Shown here: piece after piece, positions 1 to 5,140 of the stretch
Layout of the letters: each line of letters begins with the position of its first letter
Numbering within the stretch: the first letter of the stretch is position 1
Source of the DNA: Treponema sp. UBA4326
Lineage (GTDB): Bacteria > Spirochaetota > Spirochaetia > Treponematales > Treponemataceae
Reading direction: 5' to 3'
Assembly: GCA_002393835.1 (NCBI GenBank)
Contig: DGTW01000044.1
Coordinates: forward strand, 1-5,140
Length of the DNA stretch: 5,140 bases
The notes under the pieces: model-generated
Database searches by the model: none
Seen by the model: only the letters and a program-made list of their open reading frames with translations
What the model was told of the DNA's origin: nothing
Position numbers and translations under genes: made by a program

Positions 1-40
1 GGATGACGGGGACGAGCGGGAATCTTCATTATCCGATTAG

Positions 41-73
41 GATTATCCAAAAAAGATAATCCTTTTTGGATAA
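41..73. repeat. Overlapping, mutually exclusive inverted repeats
   Basis: Two perfect inverted repeats share bases. GATTATC at 41-47 pairs with GATAATC at 55-61 (7 bp, 7-nt loop). TTATCCAAAAA at 43-53 pairs with TTTTTGGATAA at 63-73 (11 bp, 9-nt loop). Only one hairpin can form at a time. The stems are AT-rich, so this is a weak terminator or a protein site at best; it could mark the end of a gene lying to the left of the window. Confidence 0.45.
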
Positions 74-114
74 AAATTGTATATTTGTGGACTTTGTAAT
101 CCCATTTTCGCCGT

Positions 115-164
115 TTTTTACGTGAAAAATCCTCAAAAATCAAATTATTGACGTAAATTTTTAT
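115..164. repeat. Diverged ~50-bp direct repeat, copy A
   Basis: This copy resembles positions 313-361. Both start with a TTTTACGT core followed by an A-run and TC, and both have a second ACGTAAATTTT core. The ACGT centres lie at 121.5 and 152.5, which is 31 bp apart, or about three helical turns. The first core is a near-perfect palindrome with one mismatch (T119/G124). Function is unknown; a paired protein-binding site or the remnant of a small element are both possible. Confidence 0.4.
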
Positions 165-181
165 ACAAAGTAAGCTTTTGG

Positions 182-201
182 GCTCTAACCTAGAGTTTTT
201 T
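182..201 (+). terminator. Weak terminator-like hairpin
   Basis: CTCTA (183-187), a 3-nt loop and TAGAG (191-195) form a 5-bp stem followed directly by six T (196-201), the shape of an intrinsic terminator on the plus strand. The stem is short and no transcript that would need it is evident upstream, so it may be chance in AT-rich DNA. Confidence 0.22.
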
Positions 202-264
202 CGCTTTCTGACAGGCTAGAAATTTTCAAAAACACCCTTAATTCAGAAGTTGAATACCGGAAAA

Positions 265-301
265 CTGTAAAAATAATATCGAATAAGTGAAATTTTTACA
301 G
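265..301. repeat. Perfect 10-bp inverted repeat
   Basis: CTGTAAAAAT at 265-274 is the exact reverse complement of ATTTTTACAG at 292-301, with 17 nt between the arms. It lies between the two copies of the 50-bp direct repeat. There is no T-tract of terminator type after either arm, so a protein-binding site or an element end is as likely as an RNA hairpin. Confidence 0.45.
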
Positions 302-312
302 ATAAAGTTGAA

Positions 313-361
313 GTTTTACGTAAAAATCTTTAGGAAATAGACGATTCTTACGTAAATTTTG
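313..361. repeat. Diverged ~50-bp direct repeat, copy B
   Basis: This is the partner of 115-164. It contains the perfect 12-bp palindrome TTTTACGTAAAA at 314-325 and the 8-bp palindrome TTACGTAA at 348-355. The ACGT centres at 319.5 and 351.5 are 32 bp apart, nearly the spacing in copy A. The sequence between the cores is poorly conserved, so the cores and their spacing are the shared part. Confidence 0.4.
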
Positions 362-404
362 ACGATTTTTCAATATCAACACTTTTTTTGGGGGGGGTAA
401 AGGT

Positions 405-698
405 CTAATTAAAAATGGCGTTGTATAACGCCGCTAAGCAGAGCCATGCGATAAAAGCATACAACGCAAACGAGATACCTTTGATAAGGCAACCTGTCAG
501 TGCTTTGTCCAGAAAATCGATTTTTGAACGCTGGTAACCGCAATGAGGGCACGTCTATTGATCGATGCGGATTGTATTCTGGCATTCCGGGCACTGGCAA
601 AGCCCATACTGTGGATGCAGCTTGATTTTGCAGTGCGGGCATTGAGCCGCTTCGCTAGAAACTTCGTTCTTGCAATTTGGGCATTGAATGAGTGGCAT
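405..698 (-). pseudogene. Double zinc-ribbon membrane protein interrupted by an in-frame TAG
   Basis: Reading leftward from ATG at 698, the frame begins M-P-L-I-Q-C-P-N-C and gives CPNC (residues 6-9), CPHC (20-23) and CPEC (36-39), then a TAG at 557-555 (codon 48). The same frame continues at once with T-C-P-H-C (CPHC at 50-53) and then a hydrophobic stretch at about residues 69-95, ending at TAG 407-405. Ignoring the internal stop, the product would be 97 residues: two four-cysteine zinc ribbons plus one C-terminal transmembrane helix. The stop falls between the two cysteine pairs of the second ribbon and removes the membrane anchor. No indel is needed to restore the frame, so the cause is a single substitution, a sequencing error, or conditional readthrough. 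An in-frame TAA lies upstream, and no clear ribosome binding site precedes the ATG. Proteins of this shape are common small bacterial proteins of unknown role. The zinc-ribbon call is firm from the cysteines; inactivation is inferred. Confidence 0.75.
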
Positions 699-752
699 CT
701 TATTTACCGAGGTTTCGCTTTGGATGAGTTTCTTTTAATGTAAATTTTTTAG
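699..752. promoter_or_regulatory. Short divergent spacer between zinc-ribbon gene and 457-aa gene
   Basis: The two genes start 54 bp apart on opposite strands, so their promoters must overlap here or lie within the neighbouring coding sequence. The spacer is AT-rich. I see no convincing Shine-Dalgarno sequence before either ATG: the plus gene is preceded by TAAATTTTTTAG, which also places an in-frame TAG directly before its start. Start by a weak-SD or leaderless route is possible. Confidence 0.35.
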
Positions 753-2126
753 ATGTCATTAATTGACAATTTTAGAATCTATATTGATCATATGCAAAAA
801 TACGATCCAGAAAAGAATTATAACTTTTTGAACATGGTGCCGCCATGGTCCAATTTTCGCATAGATGTAGATGATGATATTCGTTCGCCTGAGACGTTGA
901 CGGCTTATTTGAAACAGTCAGCTTCGTTTCCGCAGACTTTTGATACGTTCCATGATTATGACGGCTTAATGGATGCTTTGCAAAAAACGGAAAAAGGCGC
1001 GGGTATAAAAATTTTGGGCCGTGTTTATGACTTTATGCTTGGTGAGACGATAAACTTGCGTTTTAAGGGCTGTTTCTCCTTTAAAAAGGCTGTGTTGCTA
1101 GACGAGCTACAAGTGCATTCTGCCGTAGAAGAATGGCTGAAAAACTGCAAAATACCAGAATCCATTATGGGGTTGTCGGTTGAGTTTCAAAATTTTCCGC
1201 TTTCAGCAAAATCGTTAGAAGTATTTATAGAATCTTTTAATAGTGGAAGTTGTAGGATTGATTATGCTTTTGATGTTAATGTTAGAATAAAGCATTCTAT
1301 CAGAGTGAAAAAGTTGGAAGCCTTTAATAAAATTGTTGTATATCGTCCTGTGGTGAGTTCACGAGATACGAAAATAGATTACAGTCGTTGGAAACTTTTG
1401 CATGCTCTTGCGATTTATGGAAAAATGCTGAATGTGGACAAGGAAAATGAGAAATATATTTTATATCGTCCCATAGAAAATTATAGAGAAGAACTATTGA
1501 AATATAAAATTCAAGAACTTTATTTTGAAACTCGTTATCATTGGTCGTATCTATCGCTTGTTCCTTTAGCGATTGTTGCTGGGTATGGAGATGGTTTTGT
1601 GTCCTTGTGGAAAAAATATGGTGATGAAAATATTTATGCTTTTGATTTTGTAAAGGGCTGGAGACTTTGGTATAGTACATCGTTCGTAAAAGTAAGTTTT
1701 GCTTTTTGGCTGAAGGAGGGGAATCTTAAAACAGTTCTAGATTCTCTTGAATCGCTTAAGAAAAATTTGATGACAAAGTGTAGAAAGGAACGCTGTTATA
1801 ATTTGTCTACTTATATGTGTGATTTTGGTTGGAAAGTGAAAAAGCCATTGAATTTGTATTTAACCATGTCGGATGTTGCTGAAAAATCCTTTGATAACCA
1901 ATGTGATGAACTAAGAAAGTGTGTTTTGGCTTTTTTCAAAGTTTACGAAAAATTTTTAAAGTCTCTGTACAAAAAAGAACCGAATGCAAAAATTACTTGC
2001 TCTGGCATTGCGCGGCGCTTAGCTCCTGCATTTTGTGAGCGGATTCGTAAAAATCCAGAATTATTTGTCCAATCGGAGAATTACTATATCGCGGATTATG
2101 CAAAAAGTTTGATTCCTGCAAACTAA
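753..2126 (+). CDS. Hypothetical protein, 457 aa, AT-rich
   Basis: I do not recognise this protein. The ATG at 753 is the first possible start, because an in-frame TAG ends at 752; no Shine-Dalgarno sequence is visible. There is no signal peptide and no clear transmembrane helix, although residues 264-283 are moderately hydrophobic, so a cytoplasmic location is likely. It is rich in aromatic residues and lysine. It has scattered cysteines (107, 132, 167, 343, 348, 356, 384, 390, 416, 428) without any CxxC pair, and a basic C-terminal segment around 396-413. No Walker, nuclease, HTH or glycosidase motif was found. Base composition is unlike the genes to the right: positions 1441-1500 have 15 G/C in 60, against 40 in 60 at 2941-3000 in the GH26 gene. 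This fits acquired or lineage-specific DNA. The long open frame makes a real gene very likely. It is divergent from the broken zinc-ribbon gene and convergent with GH26. Confidence 0.85.
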   Translation: MSLIDNFRIYIDHMQKYDPEKNYNFLNMVPPWSNFRIDVDDDIRSPETLTAYLKQSASFPQTFDTFHDYDGLMDALQKTEKGAGIKILGRVYDFMLGETINLRFKGCFSFKKAVLLDELQVHSAVEEWLKNCKIPESIMGLSVEFQNFPLSAKSLEVFIESFNSGSCRIDYAFDVNVRIKHSIRVKKLEAFNKIVVYRPVVSSRDTKIDYSRWKLLHALAIYGKMLNVDKENEKYILYRPIENYREELLKYKIQELYFETRYHWSYLSLVPLAIVAGYGDGFVSLWKKYGDENIYAFDFVKGWRLWYSTSFVKVSFAFWLKEGNLKTVLDSLESLKKNLMTKCRKERCYNLSTYMCDFGWKVKKPLNLYLTMSDVAEKSFDNQCDELRKCVLAFFKVYEKFLKSLYKKEPNAKITCSGIARRLAPAFCERIRKNPELFVQSENYYIADYAKSLIPAN

Positions 2127-2172
2127 AAAAATCCCCACTCTAGCGTTACCTTTTGGGTGGCTAGAATGGGGG
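2125..2172 (-). terminator. Intrinsic terminator of the GH26 gene, overlapping the convergent stop codon
   Basis: CCCCACTCTAGC (2133-2144) pairs with GCTAGAATGGGG (2160-2171), a 12-bp stem with one mismatch and a 15-nt loop. On the minus strand the stem is followed closely by seven T (complement of A at 2125-2131), the classic layout for stopping transcription from the GH26 gene, whose stop codon is about 30 nt upstream. The plus side lacks a T-tract right after the stem, so any effect on the plus gene would be weaker. The T-tract includes the last two bases of the plus gene's TAA. Confidence 0.8.
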
Positions 2173-2203
2173 TTGTCCAAGGAGTTTTATGAATAAGTTT
2201 TGT

Positions 2204-3352
2204 TTAGCGCTTCACGGATAACTTGTAAATGCTTTGTGCGTTTGCCTTGGGAGCGTCGATTGCGTGTACGCCCGCGGTGAAGTGCTGCACCGGGCTCTGC
2301 CACAGGACGCGGCCCTGATAGTCAAACTGCACGACGCTTGCCTTTAATGCTTTGTCGGTCTGCATGTAGAGCTTGCCGTCTTGCAGGCGAAAGGAGCTGC
2401 GGGCGGCCCTCCCGGCTGGTTTGATGGAGGTGCTGCTGTCCATGGCCTTCATCTTCGCGATGCCTGCTTTCCATGCGTCAACTGCGGCCTGCGACGTGTT
2501 GAGTGCCCAGTCGCCTTCGTTATCTTCCTTGCTCTGGCTGAACCACATCACCGCAAATACGCGGGAGAAGTCTGTAGCAAAGTGCTCGAACATGTCGGTA
2601 ATCCATTCAGCCTTGTTGCCGCCAAGTTCGGAGCTGGAAATTTCTGCGATGAAAAGCGGCTTGTTGATTTTAGCGAGTGCGTCGTATGCTTTCTTGAAAA
2701 CCTGCGAGAACGTCTGCCAGCTAGACCAACTCTGGCATTTGCCCCAGTTGTAGCCGTCGATGGAGATGTAGTCGACGTATTCGTCGCCGGGGTAGTTGCC
2801 GGTAAGCGTCGAACCCTTTCCTGCGTTTGAGGCGTTGGTGGTCCATACCCATTTGACGTTCGTTACGCCTTCTTCCTTGAAGATTTTTACGATATGACGG
2901 AATGCTTCGGCGACGTTTGCATCGGTGTTGCCGGCGCCAGCCTTGCCTACGCCCCAGTCGTACCAGTCGCCGTTCGCTTCGTGGAGCGGCCTGAGCCAGA
3001 TTTCTTCGCCATAGCCTTTAACGCCCTTGGCGTAGTCACGGATGTATTCGTCGGCTTTTCCGTCCACCAGGTCTTGGGCGTTGTAGCCGTTTGCCATCCA
3101 GGTCACCACAAGCGTGGAGCCGTTGTCTTTCGCAACATTTGCGAATTCCTCGGTCGCGTTCCAGTCGTTCACGTCAAAGAGCGCGAAATAGCTGATGAGG
3201 TCGATATGCGTGCCCTGCAAATCCTGGAATGCCTGCACGTTTTCTTGAGTGGGCTGCGGGTATTGGCCGGGGCCACCGACCCAGGCGCCGACTTGGAATG
3301 CTAAAGCAGTCATAGGCAAGATCCCCAATGTGAAGAGTAGTGATTTGAACAT
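2204..3352 (-). CDS. Secreted GH26 beta-glycanase (mannanase or lichenase type) with C-terminal sorting-like domain
   Basis: The product is 382 aa from ATG 3352, preceded by GAGG at 3361-3358 with 5-nt spacing. An in-frame TTG at 3370 would add six residues but lacks this site and would spoil the signal peptide. Residues 1-18 form a signal peptide ending A-L-A before F19. The catalytic domain spans about 19-303. R-P-L-H-E-A-N-G-D-W-Y gives the acid/base Glu125, and P-L-F-I-A-E-I gives the nucleophile Glu237; the M-W-F-S Trp270 fits the active-site tryptophan near strand beta-8. These are the family GH26 (clan GH-A, retaining) landmarks. GH26 enzymes cut beta-1,4-mannan, and some members cut mixed-linkage beta-glucan. 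The H-E-A-N-G-D-W-Y-D-W-G form leaves the substrate open. Residues 317-382 form a short beta-rich tail (F-D-Y-Q-G-R-V-L-W, ending Y-K-L-S-V-K-R) resembling type IX secretion C-terminal domains, so export across the outer membrane or surface display is inferred. It is divergent from the regulator at 3488. Confidence 0.92.
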   Translation of the reverse strand: MFKSLLFTLGILPMTALAFQVGAWVGGPGQYPQPTQENVQAFQDLQGTHIDLISYFALFDVNDWNATEEFANVAKDNGSTLVVTWMANGYNAQDLVDGKADEYIRDYAKGVKGYGEEIWLRPLHEANGDWYDWGVGKAGAGNTDANVAEAFRHIVKIFKEEGVTNVKWVWTTNASNAGKGSTLTGNYPGDEYVDYISIDGYNWGKCQSWSSWQTFSQVFKKAYDALAKINKPLFIAEISSSELGGNKAEWITDMFEHFATDFSRVFAVMWFSQSKEDNEGDWALNTSQAAVDAWKAGIAKMKAMDSSTSIKPAGRAARSSFRLQDGKLYMQTDKALKASVVQFDYQGRVLWQSPVQHFTAGVHAIDAPKANAQSIYKLSVKR

Positions 3353-3487
3353 AGTAGCCTCGATATTCAAAGATTGTATTTTGTTTCCTTACTTAAATTA
3401 GGTTACTAGGCGTTCCCTGTAGATGAAATTTTTGTATGTTCGTATTATAGTGTATCTAGTGTTATAAAATGCGGCGGGCGAGTTTTT
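3353..3487. promoter_or_regulatory. Divergent promoter region of GH26 and regulator, with direct-repeat operator candidate
   Basis: Candidate -10 elements are TATAAT on the minus strand (3449-3444) or TACAAT nearer the gene (3378-3373) for GH26, and TATAAA on the plus strand (3463-3468) for the regulator. None has a good -35 at the usual spacing. Two copies of TAGTGT (3448-3453 and 3457-3462), 9 bp apart start to start, lie between or overlap the two inner -10 elements, where a bound regulator could block both genes. The elements are seen; their function is inferred. Confidence 0.4.
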
Positions 3488-4804
3488 ATGACAGTCGAAG
3501 ATTTTTGCAAGTGGATTGGATCGTCTAATTTCAAGGATGGGGATAGGCTTCCTTCCGTGCGCGAGGTGGCTGCGTCTTCGGGGGCGTCGACGTTTACCGT
3601 TTTCCGTGCATACAAGAAGCTTGCCTCTCAAGGGAAAATTTATGCGGAACATGGCAATGGATTTTTTTGGGGGGCAAAGCCAAAAATCGAGGTGTCTGCG
3701 CACGAGTGCGAAACGGAACGCGTAGAGCGATTGCTGCTGGAGGACTGGAAATCGGGAAAAATTTCGGTCGATAATCCGCTTCCATCAATCAAGGACATGT
3801 GTCTGTCTTATGCGACTACTTTGGGGACAATGCGGCGTACGCTGGAGCAGCTCCGTGCGAAAGGGACTCTAGAACGCAAGGGGCAAGGGCGATATTATTT
3901 TGCTAGTGCACGGGTGACTTCTGAAACGACGGAAATTCTTCTGATTATGCGCTGTAACCCTAACGGGGATTTTAATTGCCTTGGTGAACGCGAACTTTCG
4001 TTTATGCGAAAAGTGTATGTGGAGGCACATCGCAATAACTTAAACGTCAAGGCGCTTGGCTATTACGAAGAAGAGGGCGCATTTTTGGATGCGAACGGCA
4101 ACCGCATCAAGCTGGAAGAATGCCGAGGCTGCTTTGGAGCCGTTGTCTCGACGATGCTCGTATTCGATATCAATAAGTTGTTTGCAAAACTTGCGACGAC
4201 GCGCTTCCCTGTGGCAGTGTGGTGGGAACATCCGCTGTACGATATTCCGCGTGCGTTGAAAAAAGAAAAGCGATTTGCGTTTTTCAACCTCGCCTTTGGT
4301 GAGTTCCCGGGACGCATTGTCGGGCGTTTTCTGAAGAAAAAAGGCTTGACGCGGATAGCCTTTGTTTCTCCGTATCACATGAGCATGTGGTCGAGGGACC
4401 GCTTGAAAGGTCTCAAGAATGTGGGGCTTGAGGTGTTCGAAGCGACTGATGCCTCGCATGCGAGCCCTTATGACTTTATGCAGGAACCGCGTGCACATGC
4501 CCGTTATAGACAAATTTTAATGTCGCTCGTGAAAAAAATCCCGCTTGTGGATGCGTGGGTTGTTTCTAACGACAGGGTCGGTGTCGAGCTGATTTCGCTT
4601 GCGAACCAGGGCAAGATTCCGCGCCCGCCTTACATGGTTTCGTTCGACAATTCTACGGACAGCTACCGCAATCGTCTGGATTCCTTTGAGTTCAACGTGG
4701 AAACGCTTGCTGAACAGTCGGTGTTTCACTTGGTTTCGCCTGGAGTTACCTTGTATAAAAAAGGCGATTTCCGTGAACTCTCGGGGCATGTTGTAGAGAA
4801 ATAA
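3488..4804 (+). CDS. Transcription regulator: tandem GntR winged-helix heads plus LacI-like sensor domain
   Basis: The product is 438 aa. ATG 3488 is the first usable start after an in-frame TAG at 3407-3409; only a loose purine-rich GGCGGGCGAG precedes it. Residues 1-63 are a GntR-type winged helix (L-P-S-V-R-E-V-A, then T-V-F-R-A-Y-K-K-L, wing H-G-N-G-F-F). Residues 77-140 repeat the same fold (W-K-S-G-K-I, L-P-S-I-K-D-M, T-M-R-R-T-L-E-Q-L, wing K-G-Q-G-R-Y-Y-F). Residues 147-435 look like a periplasmic-binding/LacI-type effector domain: R-D-R-L-K-G-L near 303-309, V-V-S-N-D-R at 358-363, and V-S-F-D-N-S at 384-389. Single-headed GntR/LacI hybrids such as AraR respond to sugars, so control by an oligosaccharide is likely. 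The two heads in one chain suggest binding to closely spaced or direct-repeat half-sites. Its divergent neighbour, the GH26 gene, is the natural target along with its own promoter. The ligand and the sign of control are unknown. Confidence 0.88.
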   Translation: MTVEDFCKWIGSSNFKDGDRLPSVREVAASSGASTFTVFRAYKKLASQGKIYAEHGNGFFWGAKPKIEVSAHECETERVERLLLEDWKSGKISVDNPLPSIKDMCLSYATTLGTMRRTLEQLRAKGTLERKGQGRYYFASARVTSETTEILLIMRCNPNGDFNCLGERELSFMRKVYVEAHRNNLNVKALGYYEEEGAFLDANGNRIKLEECRGCFGAVVSTMLVFDINKLFAKLATTRFPVAVWWEHPLYDIPRALKKEKRFAFFNLAFGEFPGRIVGRFLKKKGLTRIAFVSPYHMSMWSRDRLKGLKNVGLEVFEATDASHASPYDFMQEPRAHARYRQILMSLVKKIPLVDAWVVSNDRVGVELISLANQGKIPRPPYMVSFDNSTDSYRNRLDSFEFNVETLAEQSVFHLVSPGVTLYKKGDFRELSGHVVEK

Positions 4805-4865
4805 AGATATTTTTGTTCTTATATAGTGCAGGCAAGATTATATTTAAAGTAAAGGACTTTTAATC
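4805..4865 (+). promoter_or_regulatory. Spacer and ribosome binding site before the lipoprotein gene
   Basis: AAAGGA at 4851-4856 lies 9 nt before ATG 4866 and is a good Shine-Dalgarno sequence. A possible promoter pairs TTGTTC (4813-4818) with TATATT (4839-4844), but the 20-bp spacing is too long; TATAGT at 4822-4827 is another -10-like match without a -35. No terminator hairpin follows the regulator's stop codon, so read-through from the regulator into the lipoprotein gene is possible. Confidence 0.4.
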
Positions 4866-5140
4866 ATGAAAACCATAAAGAAATCCATCGTGCTTCTATT
4901 TTCAGCTTCGCTACTGTTCCTTGGCGGTTGTGCCAAGAACCATAACGATATCATTCTTCATAAGACAACGTCTTTTTGGACGGGGAGCCCGGTGATTAAA
5001 TTGGATGTCCCGTATCCTGAACCGCTCACTTTTGAACTCCCGTCTGCTGAATGGACTCCTCTTAAAATTCAAAAGAAGGAAGGTGTAAATACGCGGGTCG
5101 AGCTTGCAGAAGGTGTGGCCGATTCGTATGTGAAGGTGGC
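4866..5140 (+). CDS. Lipoprotein of unknown function, N-terminal part (runs off the window)
   Basis: ATG 4866 opens a frame that stays open to the window edge (91 full codons). Residues 1-21 are a lipoprotein signal: K-T-I-K-K, a hydrophobic core, then the lipobox L-G-G-C with Cys22 as the lipidated residue. Ala at +2 (no Asp) predicts transfer to the outer membrane by the usual Lol rule. The mature part seen so far is polar with beta-strand-like stretches (for example P-V-I-K-L-D-V and L-T-F-E-L-P). I recognise no family from it. It is 61 bp downstream of the regulator on the same strand and has its own ribosome binding site, so it may be a separate unit or be co-transcribed. It was translated by hand from the sequence. 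Confidence 0.85.
   Translation, partial: MKTIKKSIVLLFSASLLFLGGCAKNHNDIILHKTTSFWTGSPVIKLDVPYPEPLTFELPSAEWTPLKIQKKEGVNTRVELAEGVADSYVKV

Larger units (their letters stand above)
1..404. other. AT-rich non-coding stretch with small repeats
   Basis: No convincing gene was found here in either direction; stops are frequent in all frames. One frame open from the left edge (positions 2-40, reading D-D-G-D-E-R-E-S-S-L-S-D then TAG) could be the 3' end of an upstream gene, but 12 codons cannot prove it. The first 24 bases are GC-rich and may instead be a dispersed intergenic repeat. The rest is AT-rich and carries the inverted and direct repeats listed separately. Confidence 0.6.

Noticed and set aside
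148..176. TTGACG with TAAGCT 17 bp later as a promoter
   Set aside because: The -10 matches consensus at only 3 of 6 positions, and no gene follows on that strand for several hundred bases.
409..642. Minus-strand frame of 77 codons
   Set aside because: It is an out-of-frame shadow of the zinc-ribbon gene; the cysteine-pair frame starting at 698 explains this DNA better despite its internal stop.
543..743. Plus-strand frame of 66 codons
   Set aside because: It is antisense to the zinc-ribbon coding sequence and has no recognisable features.
763..768. Perfect TTGACA -35-like hexamer
   Set aside because: It lies inside the 457-aa gene after its start, and no good -10 follows at 16-18 bp.
1324..1680. 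Minus-strand frame of 118 codons inside the 457-aa gene
   Set aside because: It is a histidine- and glutamine-rich translation of the antisense of an AT-rich gene with no ribosome binding site; a shadow.
2373..3304. Three plus-strand frames across the GH26 gene (2373-2753, 2381-2830, 2894-3304)
   Set aside because: They are antisense to a well-supported enzyme gene; long open frames here result from its high GC and codon bias.
3398..4789. Frames overlapping the regulator on both strands
   Set aside because: They are shadows of the tandem GntR/LacI-like gene, with low-complexity, arginine-rich translations.
1..5140. CRISPR array, tRNA, rRNA or insertion sequence
   Set aside because: No regularly spaced repeats, tRNA-like cloverleaf, rRNA sequence or transposase coding was seen on reading both strands.

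Overview
The window looks like a chromosomal segment from a cell-wall-degrading bacterium of the Fibrobacter type (phylum Fibrobacterota). This rests on three things: a secreted GH26 glycoside hydrolase with a short C-terminal beta-rich domain like type IX secretion sorting domains, a sugar-type GntR/LacI hybrid regulator next to it, and moderate-GC genes separated by very AT-rich spacers. The assignment is inference from gene content; no rRNA or other marker gene is present.

Layout. Positions 1-404 hold no convincing gene. They are AT-rich and contain several small repeats and inverted repeats, including two diverged copies of a unit of about 50 bp with ACGT-centred palindromes, and a T7G8 tract. 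Positions 405-698 (minus) encode a small double-zinc-ribbon membrane protein broken by one in-frame TAG at codon 48; the frame is otherwise intact. Divergent from it, 753-2126 (plus) encodes a 457-residue protein that I do not recognise and that is clearly AT-rich compared with the genes to its right. It ends in a terminator hairpin (2125-2172) that serves the convergent GH26 gene at 2204-3352 (minus). A divergent spacer (3353-3487) separates the GH26 gene from a 438-residue regulator at 3488-4804 (plus), which has two GntR-type winged-helix heads in tandem ahead of a LacI-like sugar-sensing domain. A lipoprotein gene begins at 4866 with its own ribosome binding site and runs off the window.

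How the parts may work together. The GH26 enzyme is predicted to be exported and to cut a beta-mannan or mixed-linkage beta-glucan outside the cell. The divergent double-headed regulator is the obvious candidate to control it and itself. A pair of direct repeats (TAGTGT, 9 bp apart) lies between the candidate -10 elements of the two genes and would suit a protein with two DNA-binding heads in one chain. This link is inferred from layout and motif positions only. The left part (1-2126) seems unrelated to polysaccharide use and may be a decaying or acquired accessory patch.
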